NCBI GenBank assembly: GCA_947650285.1
Contig: CANTFL010000553.1
Location: 186,001-250,000 of the forward strand
Length of the DNA: 64,000 nucleotides
From: Hyaloperonospora brassicae
Lineage: Eukaryota > Oomycota > Peronosporomycetes > Peronosporales > Peronosporaceae
Direction: 5' to 3'
Part shown: positions 26,668-37,429 of the stretch, piece by piece
Layout: each line of letters begins with the position of its first letter
Position numbering within the stretch: the first letter of the stretch is position 1
The notes under the pieces: model-generated
The model's input: only the letters and a program-made list of their open reading frames with translations
What the model was told of the DNA's origin: nothing
Databases searched by the model: none
Translations under genes and position numbers: made by a program

Positions 26668-29012
26668 AAATGGTCATTTATTCGAAACCAGCGAGAGTCG
26701 GGATCTCAGCGACTGCTGGGAGATCGTTGCATGCTGGGTCGAACCAGGAAAACAACACTTAAGTGAAGGTGGGAATTAAGTGAGAGTCTGGAATCGACGA
26801 TTTCGAAGGAGGTGACCAGGTGGAGGAAAAAGAAGACGGAAGTGACGAGTTTGACAAATGAGAAGTACTCGGGGAAGATGAAGAAAAGAGAGTGCTACAC
26901 GGTTGACATGTGAGTCGCGTACAGGCAATGAAGAAGAAGCATGCACAAGTGGTTAGGGACATAGTGCAAGCTGATCAGGGAAAGGGAGATGACGACGAGC
27001 TGAGTTTGGGTGTAGGATAGTTTCAATCAGCCTTCTTCAGGACCCGAATAGATTCTCTACTCCCAGGCAAACCGGCTCCTTCATTGAAATGCTAAAGTGA
27101 TGAAGAAGAGCAAGTGAATCAAGCAGTTTGACACCGAACGATTCACTTAAGCGAAATGGTCAGGCCTCTGCACCATGTTGAACATGACCTGCACCGTGAT
27201 TAACATTACGGCGCTCTCGGCGACACGGTCTACCTCTTAAGTGCGATAAGATACAAGTGCGAAGCGACGCAGGATCAAAAGCCAACTAATGTATTCTTTA
27301 ACCCACGGGTGATGGACAAATGGTTAAGGCATGGAGAGCCAAGCTTAGGGGACGTTTATAATTGATGCGATTCCAAGAGTTAAGATTACGATGGAGCAGC
27401 TGCACGGAGACGGCTTGGCGTTGGAAGAGAGGGCACCGATACTATCGAGTTATGAGCCAAAGTTAAGACCCAGCGCGACTCAATCGTGGACGAATGCTCA
27501 AGAGGGTGAGAAGTTTGAAACCGAATCGGAGGCATAACCTCCAGTAAAGAGATCGCTGTACGTGGATAATGTATACATGGAGACAACAAGGTCATCCCCT
27601 ACGATCTGAAAGAAGAGTTCGCAAACGAGAGGAGAAGAAGCACGAGTTCCCTATGACGATGAAGACGACGATTATGATGATAAAGGTCGTACTGGACAAC
27701 AACGAGGATGTCATTCGACGAACAACTGCAATCGTTGTTTGAGCTTTGATAGATCTGTTGGTGAACGAGGACAAGAACTCGGCATACATAAGCATGCGTA
27801 ATTGGAGAAGATTGCCAAGTTTGAAGAAAGACGATACCTGTCTAACGAAGCTCTCGAGTGCATCTAGACGTTCACCTACGCGATGAAAGAAACGTTCAGA
27901 CCCCAGAACGACTAATGTGAGCCATTATCGTTGAGCCTGGCAAAGGCGGACAAGAGCTGGAACCTACATTTGTTGCAGAAAACACAACGTACTTGTCAGC
28001 TGCTTATCAAAGCGCTTTGGAGTACTAATGCCCACAGTACGATCATTCGTCAGATCCAGATATTACTCGGCAAAGCGTCAGAAATCAGAACACTTTTGCT
28101 ACTTCCTCTTCCGCTTGAATGGATATCCAGAAGCAGCGCAGATTCAATACGAGAAGGATGGAGACGAATCTAAAGAACATGTGGAGCACTTCCTGCTTAA
28201 TGGTAGAGACGATGACTTGATGAATTTGTCTACCCGCAACGACTGGGTGATATACATCGAGTGGAACAGATCATCAGTCACCGGTTGCTAGGCAAAAAGC
28301 GCAAGAAGCAACGTGACAGAATGAGCAGCAATCGACTATCTCATCCACACAGATACGAGTCCAGGATCACTCGCCGAAGAGACCGCCGTAACGACAGCAC
28401 GCGTAAATCAGAAGGCCGACGTGACAACAGACGTGATGGTCACCGTTATGATCACCAAGAGAGACATGAAGAACACCAACTCGTCATCAGAGACAGGCAA
28501 ATCGCGGCGCGAAGGACGAACAGGGAGATACGAGTACGATGGTAGCCGTCGTATTACCCTTGCATCGGCAACTACGGACGATCTGCGGGCTGCAGTCGAA
28601 GAATTGAGGCATAGAAAATACGCTGATCATTACGAGTCGCAAGGGGACTAAGCGACTACGACTACACAAACGACTACGTGCTCTGACGTCGATTACATGT
28701 AGGTGGGCAGAGAAGTGAACAGATTAACGTTACGTGCAGAACGCAATGAGCGAGTAGGATCTGGTCCTAATACTATGGGTCGGGCAGGTGAACCAGCTGA
28801 GCACGAGGTAGGATCTGATCAACATGATCAAGGCAATCAGCGCCATCGGCAAGACCACTCTAGAGAATGCCGACCATGGTGTCCCTGTGGTGCATGTGGT
28901 TTAGCAGGACAAGACGCTCAATTTTGCAGACGACGTTGTAAATTCTGCAAACAAGTGCATGACTTCGAAAGGTGTGACTGTTCACGGAGTTTGAGAGGCT
29001 CACCAGTTTCGT
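26668..29012 (+). pseudogene. Element B gag remnant
   Basis: Broken reading frames on the plus strand resemble an oomycete Ty3/gypsy Gag. A start-like ATG at about 26670 opens an acidic N-terminal stretch soon closed by stops. At about 28080-28220 there is a capsid-like helical piece with FCYFLFRLN, then KEHVEHFLL. At 28540-28650 there is a basic to acidic segment. At 28880-28990 there is a Cys/His-rich zinc-binding segment (CGAC, then CRRRCKFCKQVHD and a final Cys). Frames change several times and stops interrupt each part, so no full Gag can be made. Domain order and position directly after the PBS agree with gag. Confidence 0.75.
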
Positions 29013-29397
29013 AAAGCTATCGATCGATCAAATCGCGGTGCCCGAGGAACTCCAACACATCTTTTCGCAGGCCATTTAAACTAGGAAGCTCGCCGACTTT
29101 GACTGGGTCGGGCAACAACGGGCTACTAAAGTCAGTGGAACTAGAATTCGACGCGAACTAAGGTTGGATTTATTGGAGACACAAGAAGCCCGGCGATGAA
29201 GCGTGTGGAAGGATAACTAGAGAAGAAGATCCACCGGAATTGTCCACTACCGACGAATGAGTCGATGGTGAAAGAGCGATGGCTCGGATGGACGCTTCAC
29301 CCAATTCTCGGCGACATAGTGACCGGAGAAGCCCTTTAAATGATACAAGGCGAGCGACTAGGATGATGGTCGTCAAGAAAGTTTGATCGGAGGGTAA

Positions 29398-30158
29398 GAA
29401 TGAGAGCTTTTGTAATGGGAGCAGTCAATGATGAACGGAATCGGATACCACTTGACAGTGGAGCTAACATCTCAGCGATAAGTAAGTCGTTCGCAACGAA
29501 AACTGAAGCTCCGAGGTCGAATGAGTACGGACAAGCAGATTGATGTACAAGTGATAGGGAAGTCAAAAGTAGTCACGACGTCACGACTTCACGGTCATGA
29601 TCATAATCGGGGGAAAGTGGGCCATGAATTTGAAGTATAGGTCATGCCACATCACGAAGGGGTGGATTTAATCCTCGGAACAGACTTCATGATACCAGCT
29701 GGAGTCCGTATAGATCTCTTCAATTCGACGGCCAAATTACCTGAGAAGTGGTTGCTCCACTGCTTAAGTATGCGAAGGAAGTCGGTGAACAGGAGTGGGG
29801 AAGAGAAGTCACAGGGGGACCCAGAGATACCATGAGCATCGATCAGCGAGGGTCTGAGGTGCTCAAGCTTCATCGTCAACAACCAATTGGATCCACACAC
29901 GAACTATGAATTCGACAATTACCTGCACTACTACCCACGATCATACAAAAGAGGCAAGGAAAAGCGACGACGTTCAGGAAGACCAATCTTGCACCACGGG
30001 TAACGACATATCCAGCACATATTCCGATCGTAGTTTGGATGCCACACGGCACGTTGCCACGAGCTGAAAGATATGTACGCGTAAATTCGCCGACGTACAG
30101 ATATTGGTAAGTGTCAGCGTACGAACATTTCTTAGACACAAAATTGTTACAGATACAT
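29398..30158 (+). pseudogene. Element B retropepsin-like protease remnant, split by element A
   Basis: Translation from 29401 gives a retropepsin N-terminal part with active-site motif LDSGANIS, then a stop at about 29541. The C-terminal flap part resumes at 29644 in another frame with the family motif DLILGTDF followed by MIPAG. Further downstream, PHGTLPRAERYVRV (about 30040-30090) is the linker that precedes RT in these elements. Element A is inserted at 30158. The catalytic Asp is present, but the frameshift and stops make it a pseudogene. Confidence 0.8.
30154..30158. repeat. Left target-site duplication of element A (TACAT)
   Basis: TACAT directly precedes the left LTR and is repeated directly after the right LTR at 37956-37960. 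A 5-bp duplication is the expected size for Ty3/gypsy integration. Confidence 0.97.
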
Positions 30159-30434
30159 TGTAGCGGAGCTACACAGCTCCTTAAGTCAGAGGAAGACTTT
30201 ACGCTCAATGAGCAACTTTGGTTCAAAGAACCCGACTCAGAGAGTCAACAGCTCAGAGAGCTTAAAGGTGGTTCAGAGAACCCGACTCAGAGAGTCAACA
30301 GCTCAAAGAGCTTACGGTCCCTGTTCCAGGGGGACCAAACGATTCAAAGAATCGAACGCACTAAGTGCACAAGGAGTAGCTGCCTTAACAAGGCGTTGCT
30401 ACTTCCTTACGATCGCAAGACGCCTCAGAGAGGC
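30159..30434. repeat. Array of 3-nt-loop hairpins in the LTR
   Basis: Consecutive perfect inverted repeats with 3-nt loops: TGTAGC-GGA-GCTACA (30159), GCTC-AAT-GAGC (30203), GGTTC-AAA-GAACC (30220), GACTC-AGA-GAGTC (30234), AGCTC-AGA-GAGCT (30250), GGTTC-AGA-GAACC (30270), GACTC-AGA-GAGTC (30284), AGCTC-AAA-GAGCT (30300), CCCTG-TTC-CAGGG (30319), GATTC-AAA-GAATC (30341), GCAC-TAA-GTGC (30358), GCCTT-AAC-AAGGC (30382) and GCCTC-AGA-GAGGC (30422). One more, with an 8-bp stem and ACC loop, lies at 30651-30669. Arm sequences differ, so structure rather than one binding motif seems conserved. The same array is at 37430-37705. Confidence 0.93.
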
Positions 30435-30684
30435 ACGTGTCTTTTGTTGATCAAAATGGGAACTGAATTTTATTTCTTCATTTAACCTAAAAGAACACCT
30501 TAGAACAACGTATTTAACCTGCCCTAAATAACCTCTTAAAAGATCTTGCAATCAATTGATGACAGACACCAGTCTTCAACAATTGATACGCTCACTGTGT
30601 TCTAATATTACCTTATAGGGTACCCCCTCTCGTGTGTGCACCACACCTATCGTCGGCTACCAGCCGACGTGTAACCCCGTTACA
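30159..30684 (-). repeat. Element A 3' LTR (526 bp)
   Basis: On the plus strand it runs TGTAGCGG...CCGTTACA, so the ends are TG...CA on both strands with imperfect terminal inverted repeats. It is identical by eye to 37430-37955. It carries a 2 x 50-bp tandem repeat (30220-30269 and 30270-30319) and a dense set of short hairpins. An oomycete-type initiator motif lies at 30453-30468 on the minus strand. Confidence 0.96.
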
Positions 30685-30696
30685 CCCTCCCCCACC
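30685..30696 (-). other. Element A polypurine tract
   Basis: Read on the minus strand this is GGTGGGGGAGGG directly against the 3' LTR start. It is the expected plus-strand primer for reverse transcription in the gag-pol direction. Confidence 0.9.
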
Positions 30697-30791
30697 AGAC
30701 TGACGTTACCACAAAACGTCAATCGAACTTTTCCTCGAAGAGGACGGTGTGTGTGCACTCTAACCTCACGGTTTGCAAAACACGAAACACC

Positions 30792-32093
30792 ATGGCATCG
30801 CCACCTTACGAGTCCCCGACTCTCTCTTCTTACCTCGGCATTAATGTGGAAGAGGACTATGGTAGTGATACCGATGTCCGTGGTGAAGAACGGACAATGT
30901 CCAACCCACCAGTGCAAGAGGCATCGCCTCATACTGCACCAAACCCATTTGCCGAGCGTAGTGAGACCGCCGCGTTAGAAACCCAGCATCATGCAACAGA
31001 TGCAGGTGAACAGATCATCACCAACCCGCTCGATGAGCAACAAGAGTTGGTAGTCCAACAAGAGGAGAGCGCTCAGCGCCGTATGCAGATTGCTGCAGAC
31101 CTTGAGGGTCGTCGTGGCTATCAGTTCACGCCACTCAATGTGGAAGAGCGTATACGCCAAACGACAGGTCATTCCCTGGCAACGTGGGCCATTGGCGCTG
31201 AGCCGACATCTTCTGATGAAGTGGCGAGCCGACAGGCACTTCGTGAGAGGTACCTGCAACCCCACTTGACGACTCTAAGTCAATACAAGTTGCGACTTGA
31301 CACGCAAGCACGGGGTGCACCGGTGCCACCGATGAGGGGTATACCCATCCTCTTATTCGCAGGCGAATCTCCGGAGGAGGAGGACAACACTTTTGTGCGC
31401 TGGGTGCACCGGAAACGTCACCTCAGCAGCATGCTAGCTCTCAGAGCAAGTGCCAATGTGGCAGATGTTCGTCTCGAACGAAAGCTTCGGTATGACTATG
31501 CCAAGCTTAAGGCCAGAGGCCAATTGCGATTTCGCACCCGCTATGCTCCGGCTGTGCCGAGGGAAGTGGGAGTTGGTCAAGCGGAACCAAACTACCCACC
31601 TGCTTCCACCACTATTGGTGGGAAGCGATATCGGTCGAAGGATGACCCCTGCCACGATGTTCAAAAACATCAACGGCGTATGGTCAATCCTGCCGAAGGG
31701 GTGTCTCAAACTCCCACGAGTTCTCCGACTCCGGGTACCCTCGCCACTTCACCAGATACTGGTATTGACCCTGACGACGACGTCGTTTCAGGAGTCGTTC
31801 CACATGGAATTGGCGGTTCCCTTGCTCATCGAGCAGCGTCGGAGGTGGTCGGTATACCGAAGGAGGAGCACGAGAAGGTGCTTCTCGAGCTGAGTGGTCT
31901 CCGTGAGACGTTGGGTCAGACCCAGAGTGCGTTCGACGCAATGCGAGCTCGTGTTCGGGCGTTGGATTTGGGCCAAGCCAGGATGGAGGCTCAGCTTGAC
32001 CTCCTGATACGGATTCAGCAACCGATGGCAAAGCCAACCTACCCGGCGCAAGCGCCTCCAAGTTCACGTGGGACGGATCCCGATACGGCTTAA
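30792..32093 (+). CDS. Antisense ORF of element A (433 aa), unknown function
   Basis: An uninterrupted ORF on the strand opposite gag-pol, between the PPT and the 3' end of pol. The first ATG, at 30792 in context ACACCATGG, starts it; the frame is open for 15 more codons upstream without an ATG. I do not recognise the family. Visible parts (ATG numbering): an acidic, Ser/Pro-rich N-terminus (1-60), a charged helical middle with many Arg and Leu (95-260) including a RWVHRKRH patch, a Pro/Ser/Thr linker (300-345), and a predicted amphipathic coiled coil (about 356-410) with Glu, Leu and Arg heptads. The last 410 bp overlap pol on the other strand (31684-32093). Each pol third codon base faces this ORF's second codon base. 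An antisense promoter in the LTR or leader is required; none is proven. Confidence 0.72.
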   Translation: MASPPYESPTLSSYLGINVEEDYGSDTDVRGEERTMSNPPVQEASPHTAPNPFAERSETAALETQHHATDAGEQIITNPLDEQQELVVQQEESAQRRMQIAADLEGRRGYQFTPLNVEERIRQTTGHSLATWAIGAEPTSSDEVASRQALRERYLQPHLTTLSQYKLRLDTQARGAPVPPMRGIPILLFAGESPEEEDNTFVRWVHRKRHLSSMLALRASANVADVRLERKLRYDYAKLKARGQLRFRTRYAPAVPREVGVGQAEPNYPPASTTIGGKRYRSKDDPCHDVQKHQRRMVNPAEGVSQTPTSSPTPGTLATSPDTGIDPDDDVVSGVVPHGIGGSLAHRAASEVVGIPKEEHEKVLLELSGLRETLGQTQSAFDAMRARVRALDLGQARMEAQLDLLIRIQQPMAKPTYPAQAPPSSRGTDPDTA

Positions 32094-35000
32094 GCATGCC
32101 AACGTAGAACACGGGGTGTGTGCGCAGTTTGCGCGGAAGGTTGAGCGTATACGCAAGTCCCTTCTTTGCGACGACCGTAAAGAGTCCAATGAAGCGCGGG
32201 CGCAACTTCGTCTTGAAGACGGCGGATACTACATTTGTAGGTAGGTTTTTAGCATTGAGTAGAACTTGGTCTCCGACCTTATAACGTTCAATACAACCTC
32301 TGCCTTTGGCATCTGCTTGTTCCTTCTGCTTATCTTGGCTATCAGCCAGTGCGTCACGCACATGTCGTAAGACATTCAATCGCGTTGCGAGAAACTCGCT
32401 TACCTGTTTTTGAACAGTAGCAGGGCTGATATCAGCAAGCCGATCGGCAACTCCTCCCCCACCAAGCCCTGAACCACGTAGTGGTAGCGTTAACGGAACG
32501 CGAGGGTGTGTGAGACCGTTCACGTAGAACGGGGTGTAGCCGGTGGAGGCATGCACAGCGTTATTCAACGCAAACTCAACGACAGGGAGCATCGAGCTCC
32601 AACGCTTAGGTGTTTCAGCGCAAACACTACGCAAGATGTCACCAATGACACGATTAACGCGCTCCGTTTGACCATCGGTCTGCGGATGATCCGCTGTGGA
32701 CATGTCCAAACGTGTGCCGAGCACCTTGAAGATAGACTTCCAAAACTTACCAGTGAAGCGGGGATCTCGATCAGAGACAATTGCCAACGGCAGACCGTGT
32801 TGTCGAAACACGCGATCGATAAACAGCGTCGCTGTACCTTCACCATCAATGGTGTCTGGCACCGCCGCTAAATGAGCCATCTTGCTCAAACGGTCAACAA
32901 AGACCACAATACCCGTATTTCCATACGAATCCTTCGGTAAACCGAACAGGAAGTCCATACTGATGGACTCCCAACACCCTTTGGGTATAGGCAAACTAGC
33001 CAGCGGCGCTGCCGCATGTGGTGAGGGTTTCACCCGTTGACACGTTTCACACGAACGTACATAGGTGCTCACCCATTTGTATAGTTTGGGCCACCAATAG
33101 CATTGGCTCACAGAGCCGTAGGTCTTTTCACGACCGAGATGACCACTCAACGCAGTATCATGTGCCTCATAAAGGATCCGATACTTCAACTCCTCATCAT
33201 GAGGGACAACGATGCGAGGGGTATCCTCCACATCCGTGCTATAGCACAACAGGCCTTGATCGATGGAATATCGATGTAACCTCGCACGTAACCGTGCCGA
33301 CAATTTTATGTCCGAGTCCTTAAACTCCTCGCTCCCTAGAGCACGTAGCAGGGCTACACAATGTTCATCCTTGACATACGCCGTGCGGATTAGGTCAGTG
33401 ACCGGTGACGACAGAGTCGTAACATGAGCAAGCTCATAGTCAGGCCTGCGTGACAACGCATCCGCCAAAGCATTTTGCTTGCCCGGCTTATACTTCACCT
33501 CGAAGTTGTACTCGGCAAAGAAGGAAAGCCAACGAGCCATTCTCTGAGAGAGGTGAGGCGACTGGGTCGCAGTGCGTAGTGACGCATGATCTGTATAGAT
33601 CACAAACGGCTTAGAGCCAAGAAGATGAACTCTGAATTTGACGAGAGCATACTTCATTGCAAGTAGCTCTTTGTCATGAACAGGATAGTTCTTCTCCGCA
33701 GCCTTTAGCTGTCGGGACTCAAACGCAATAACGCGTTCCCGCCCATCATCATCTGTTTGTAACAGAGCGCTGCCTATGGCAAAGTCAGATGCGTCACAGA
33801 CGACACTGAAAGATCGCTCAGGATCAGGCAAAGCCAATATGGGCGCATGTAGGAGACTCTCCTTGACTGCTTGAAAAGCATCATGCTCAGTGCTAGTCCA
33901 GCACCATTCTACATCCTTTTTAAGGAGATTGGTCAATGGCCGAGCCATGTCTGCGTAATTCGCACTGTACTTGTGTAAGTAATTGGCGAGACCAAGCCAC
34001 TTACGTAAGTCCTTTTGGTTCTTTGGAACCGGCCAATCAACTATGGCTTTTACCTTGGCGGGATCCGCTCTAAGGCCTTGCTTACCAATAAAGCACCCTA
34101 AAAAGGGAATCTCTTCTGCACCAAAAATGCACTTAGACGCGTTGGCGTACAACTTATTCGTGCGCATGCACTCGAGCACCGCTCGTAAATGGTCAATGTG
34201 ATTATCCACATCTGACCGACCGTTCATAGCACGACTATGGACAAAGATGTCATCAAAGTACGTCTGTGCATAACCTCTGTGAGGTCTAAACAATTGTGTC
34301 ACAAGACGGTTGAATGTAGCCGGGGCATTTGATAGCCCTTGCGGCATAACGAGCCACTCCCAGAGCATACCGCTTGGAGTGCTGACCGCTGTCAGCGGAA
34401 TATCGCTTTCTCGCATGAGAAGCTGGTAATAACCATCGACTAAGTCGAGCGCACTGTACATTGTACATCCCACCATATTGTTCTGAAGAACATCCTTCCT
34501 CGGAATTGGTGTCTGAGCCGGGATGGTGGCCGCATTAAGCTTATTGTAAGCATGAACAATGCGCCACTTCCCGTTGGGCTTTTTGACACAGAAGGTCGGT
34601 GTGGAATGGGGAGATTTGCTCTCACGAACCATCCCTGCTGCGTGCTTTGCACGAAAGAAGTCGTCTATGACGTCACACTGTTCCTTGGGCAAAGGCCACT
34701 GCCGTGTTACGCAGTATTTAGTTCCAGGAACCAAGTCAATTTCATGACGCACACCTCTATCAGGAGGTAATACAGACGGTGGGTCGTGACACACCACGTC
34801 TTGAAATTCCTTTACCAAAGGATAAAACGGATCAAGAGGATCCTTAAGGATCGAGGATCCACTACGGGCATCCAATGCCGCCTTTGTGTCCTCAAGGACA
34901 GACTCGTCCAATAACGAGGATGAGTTCAACTCAGTATCAGGCCGAATGACCACTAACTCGGAGAATTCTCCTGCCTGCAAGGCTTGGCTACATTCGCCGT

Positions 35001-36372
35001 CAGACATCTCGTCTAGCTCACAGATTTTATCCACGGATGGAAGAGTCTCAAGACTAATGTTGCCATCGATATGGCCAGTCACTCCATTGACAAGTGTATA
35101 CAGTGTATCATTACTATTATCACTCCGTGACTTCTTAAACGTTGGGCGCTTAACAGTCACCACCCTACGCCTCGATTGTTTCTTCAAAGAAACCTTACGC
35201 CTCTTAGAGGCCGGGACAGCAAAGTCCCCATGGTTGCTATTCATCTTAGCACGCTCTATACGAGAGCTCATGTCTTGAGCGACATCTGGTGAAGTGTTAC
35301 GTAACTCGAACACTTCACCCAGTGGATTTACACGTACCACTTCACGTACATTATTCGGGCCTAGCCCTAAACACTCTGGCTTCTCGCCAACAATGTCATT
35401 ACCGACATTCAGTGAGGTGCCACCTCGGCCGCCCTCACTCTGTGTAATTTCACGTGCCACCGCACTTATAGCATTAGGGCCTAGCCCTGAACACTCTGGC
35501 CTCTCGCCAACAATGTCATTACCGACATTCAGTGAGGTGCCACCTCGGCCGCCCTTACTCTGTGTAATTTCACGTGCCACCGCACTTACATCAGAGGAAT
35601 TACATTCTTGATGTTTCGGCCCTAGGCCAACCATGCTTGACGCATGCAGTGACTCAGTATCACAACGAGTATCACTCAACGAAGTATAACTCTCTCCAAA
35701 CGCGTTATAAGAGCTCCGCTCAATATTTATGTCATCGACATTCGAGTTAAATAACTCTGACATACCAATGTCCAGCACATTGACATCTTCCGTCAATGGC
35801 TCGCGCCAATAGCGCTTTTGTTGCCTAGCAAAGGTGGGTTCATGACTCTCCAAAGCTTCGCTAGGAACATTGCGCGTTGCGCCTAAGGTCTTAGACCTCC
35901 AATCAATCCATGGCTCATGGCGTTCAAGCCAAGCCATACCTAGGATGAGATCATATCTCGAATCCAAATCGAGGACGAGACAACGTTCAATGCTGTCAAA
36001 GTCCAAAAACTTCACACCTAAGTTCAACGGAACTTTAGGCACCGTGACGCGACTACCAGTCGCTAAACGAACGGTGATCGAATCACCTTCGTGCGCTTTG
36101 AGCGCTTCAGCGTATCGCTGACTTCCCTCAAGGGAACGACGTCGAGCATAGTTACATGATGCTCCTGAATCGATTAAAATCGACCACGGCTTCTCAAAGC
36201 CTTTTACTGTCGCCTCGGCGACTAACAAGCCAGGCTTGTATCCACGCTCTGTGCTGGCTGGCACAGCGATAAGTGGGGCTAAGCCCTGTTTCACTTTATC
36301 TCGTAGAGATGTGACAGAACTTAGTTCTACCCCAGTAGGGCGCCCCGCGCCTACTGGGTGTCGACGTTTCCC
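31684..36372 (-). CDS. Element A Pol: protease, RT, RNase H, integrase, chromodomain
   Basis: The pol frame is open from 36432 down to the stop at 31684 and has no nearby ATG. It should be entered by -1 frameshifting from gag at 36366-36372. Residues below are numbered from codon 36294. Retropepsin: DSGA at 42-45 and DLILG about 115. RT 515-740: catalytic YFDD 679-682. RNase H 825-950: D834, E876, D902 and a NALADALSR motif. Integrase: zinc site H1045, H1052, C1082, C1085, then D1114, D1175, E1211 with exact D-35-E spacing. [14 protein letters not shown]-type module lies at 1360-1404 and a C-terminal chromodomain ([15 protein letters not shown]) at about 1496-1530. All catalytic residues are present. 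Between protease and RT is an unusual 380-residue insert with a 40-residue tandem repeat and a basic [14 protein letters not shown] cluster. Confidence 0.96.
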   Translation of the reverse strand, partial: GKRRHPVGAGRPTGVELSSVTSLRDKVKQGLAPLIAVPASTERGYKPGLLVAEATVKGFEKPWSILIDSGASCNYARRRSLEGSQRYAEALKAHEGDSITVRLATGSRVTVPKVPLNLGVKFLDFDSIERCLVLDLDSRYDLILGMAWLERHEPWIDWRSKTLGATRNVPSEALESHEPTFARQQKRYWREPLTEDVNVLDIGMSELFNSNVDDINIERSSYNAFGESYTSLSDTRCDTESLHASSMVGLGPKHQECNSSDVSAVAREITQSKGGRGGTSLNVGNDIVGERPECSGLGPNAISAVAREITQSEGGRGGTSLNVGNDIVGEKPECLGLGPNNVREVVRVNPLGEVFELRNTSPDVAQDMSSRIERAKMNSNHGDFAVPASKRRKVSLKKQSRRRVVTVKRPTFKKSRSDNSNDTLYTLVNGVTGHIDGNISLETLPSVDKICELDEMSDGECSQALQAGEFSELVVIRPDTELNSSSLLDESVLEDTKAALDARSGSSILKDPLDPFYPLVKEFQDVVCHDPPSVLPPDRGVRHEIDLVPGTKYCVTRQWPLPKEQCDVIDDFFRAKHAAGMVRESKSPHSTPTFCVKKPNGKWRIVHAYNKLNAATIPAQTPIPRKDVLQNNMVGCTMYSALDLVDGYYQLLMRESDIPLTAVSTPSGMLWEWLVMPQGLSNAPATFNRLVTQLFRPHRGYAQTYFDDIFVHSRAMNGRSDVDNHIDHLRAVLECMRTNKLYANASKCIFGAEEIPFLGCFIGKQGLRADPAKVKAIVDWPVPKNQKDLRKWLGLANYLHKYSANYADMARPLTNLLKKDVEWCWTSTEHDAFQAVKESLLHAPILALPDPERSFSVVCDASDFAIGSALLQTDDDGRERVIAFESRQLKAAEKNYPVHDKELLAMKYALVKFRVHLLGSKPFVIYTDHASLRTATQSPHLSQRMARWLSFFAEYNFEVKYKPGKQNALADALSRRPDYELAHVTTLSSPVTDLIRTAYVKDEHCVALLRALGSEEFKDSDIKLSARLRARLHRYSIDQGLLCYSTDVEDTPRIVVPHDEELKYRILYEAHDTALSGHLGREKTYGSVSQCYWWPKLYKWVSTYVRSCETCQRVKPSPHAAAPLASLPIPKGCWESISMDFLFGLPKDSYGNTGIVVFVDRLSKMAHLAAVPDTIDGEGTATLFIDRVFRQHGLPLAIVSDRDPRFTGKFWKSIFKVLGTRLDMSTADHPQTDGQTERVNRVIGDILRSVCAETPKRWSSMLPVVEFALNNAVHASTGYTPFYVNGLTHPRVPLTLPLRGSGLGGGGVADRLADISPATVQKQVSEFLATRLNVLRHVRDALADSQDKQKEQADAKGRGCIERYKVGDQVLLNAKNLPTNVVSAVFKTKLRPRFIGLFTVVAKKGLAYTLNLPRKLRTHPVFYVGMLKPYRDPSHVNLEALAPGRLALPSVAESVSGGQAEPPSWLGPNPTPEHELALRRTHSGSDPTSHGDHSAREAPSRAPPSVYRPPPTLLDEQGNRQFHVERLLKRRRRQGQYQYLVKWRGYPESENSWEFETPLRQD
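35347..35586 (-). repeat. 120-bp tandem repeat inside pol (2 copies)
   Basis: Two adjacent 120-bp copies encode near-identical 40-residue blocks (Pol residues 237-276 and 277-316), each with REITQS, then [17 protein letters not shown] and PEC. A weak third start follows. The block lies in the protease-RT spacer, not in a catalytic domain. The repeat keeps frame, so length change is tolerated there. Confidence 0.88.
36331..36372 (-). promoter_or_regulatory. Programmed -1 ribosomal frameshift signal joining gag to pol
   Basis: On the minus strand the gag frame reads G-GGA-AAC at 36372-36366, a canonical X-XXY-YYZ slippery heptamer. After a 7-nt spacer comes a perfect 9-bp stem, CCCAGTAGG (36358-36350) with CCTACTGGG (36339-36331), and a 10-nt GC-rich loop that can add a 3-bp inner stem. 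The gag stop TAG (36353-36351) lies in the stem. A -1 slip enters the open pol frame exactly (ACG-GGG-AAA-CGT). All three parts have textbook spacing. Confidence 0.93.
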
Positions 36373-37370
36373 CGTGCCATACCAGGTTTCTGGTTGAGGC
36401 TGGGGTTTCGACTCATAGGAGTCGGTTGTTGCTTACGCAAGGGACAAGTGGGACGCAAGTGTTTAGTGCTTCCGCACGTGTAACAGCGCCTCACGTCCTG
36501 TCGTTGCTCCGCAACATGAAGCTCCGCTTCGCCTTCATCTTCAGCATGGCTGAGATCCATCGGTTCTGGCTTACAGTAAGCCGAAGCCCTCGCAAAGCTT
36601 GGGTTGTACCCATTCCAACCAAGTCTGGCCGACTTGAAGTTGTGCTCAGCATTTTGAGCGACGCTCACAGCTTCCTCGAAGGTAGAGGGATGAACCCGAA
36701 AAACCTCGGTTCTGGCCACGCCAGTGCGGAGACCTTCCATGAAGACTGTCACGTAGACAGTCTCAGGGAGAGGGTCAGACTGCATAGCAGCCATTAGAGT
36801 TCTCAACTCTTGGACATAGTCCGTTAACTCGCTCTTACCCTGACGGGTAGACAAGAAGCGTGAGCGCACGCGATATGCCTGGTTAGGCGGCGAGAAAACT
36901 CGCATGAGGTCTAACTTGAGCGATTCCCACGTGGGAAATGCCAAATTGACCGACGTGCCACACGTCAAAGCCCACTCTCTAGCTCTACCATCGAGCTTAG
37001 AGATGGCCAAAGAGACCCGCTGGTTCTTTAGTGAGATGAGACCAGAGTCCATGGCCATCTCAATCTCACGAATCCAGAGGGTCAAGTTCTCCCCCTCCTT
37101 CCCGGAGTAAAGTTTAACATCTACCCGAAGGGGACGAGGCTTAGCCTCTTCTGGTGGCATAGCCACGTAGCGTGTCGGCATAGCCGACGCTACTTGGTTT
37201 TGAACCTGGCCCAACAGGGCCGTTTCATACTGCATAAAGGCCTCGACTCGTGCATTGAGCACATCGGGACCCTGTGCAGCTAGAAACTCCACATACTCTA
37301 GGCCTACGGCCGAGGTCAGCTTATCAAGCGCGACCTTTTGAGCCTCAGAGAGGGGTGTGGATTGCTCCAT
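36351..37370 (-). CDS. Element A Gag (339 aa)
   Basis: The capsid/nucleocapsid precursor, which packages element RNA in virus-like particles. It starts at the ATG at 37370, 60 nt after the 5' LTR. Residues 80-250 form the retrotransposon-gag capsid-like region, with [15 protein letters not shown] and a [19 protein letters not shown] helix. A single CCHC zinc knuckle (C296, C299, H304, C309; [14 protein letters not shown]) near the C-terminus should bind RNA. It ends at TAG 36353-36351, inside the frameshift stem. Length and single knuckle are usual for Ty3/gypsy Gag. The frame is intact. Confidence 0.95.
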   Translation of the reverse strand: MEQSTPLSEAQKVALDKLTSAVGLEYVEFLAAQGPDVLNARVEAFMQYETALLGQVQNQVASAMPTRYVAMPPEEAKPRPLRVDVKLYSGKEGENLTLWIREIEMAMDSGLISLKNQRVSLAISKLDGRAREWALTCGTSVNLAFPTWESLKLDLMRVFSPPNQAYRVRSRFLSTRQGKSELTDYVQELRTLMAAMQSDPLPETVYVTVFMEGLRTGVARTEVFRVHPSTFEEAVSVAQNAEHNFKSARLGWNGYNPSFARASAYCKPEPMDLSHAEDEGEAELHVAEQRQDVRRCYTCGSTKHLRPTCPLRKQQPTPMSRNPSLNQKPGMARGNVDTQ

Positions 37371-37410
37371 CCTCGCAGAGGATCAGTCGTTACCGACTCA
37401 GGTGTAGATT

Positions 37411-37427
37411 GACTACAAGTGCTACCA
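37411..37427 (-). other. Element A primer binding site (candidate)
   Basis: On the minus strand, 2 nt after the 5' LTR, the sequence is TGGTAGCACTTGTAG. Only the first 8 bases (TGGTAGCA) fit an initiator-Met-type tRNA 3' end (TGCTACCA). Position and TGG start fit a PBS; the tRNA identity is a guess. Confidence 0.6.
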
Positions 37428-37429
37428 AG

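Noticed and set aside
30111..30485. Plus-strand ORFs of 80-160 codons over the element A LTRs
   Set aside because: They read through the hairpin repeats, occur identically in both LTRs, and differ only through flanking sequence.
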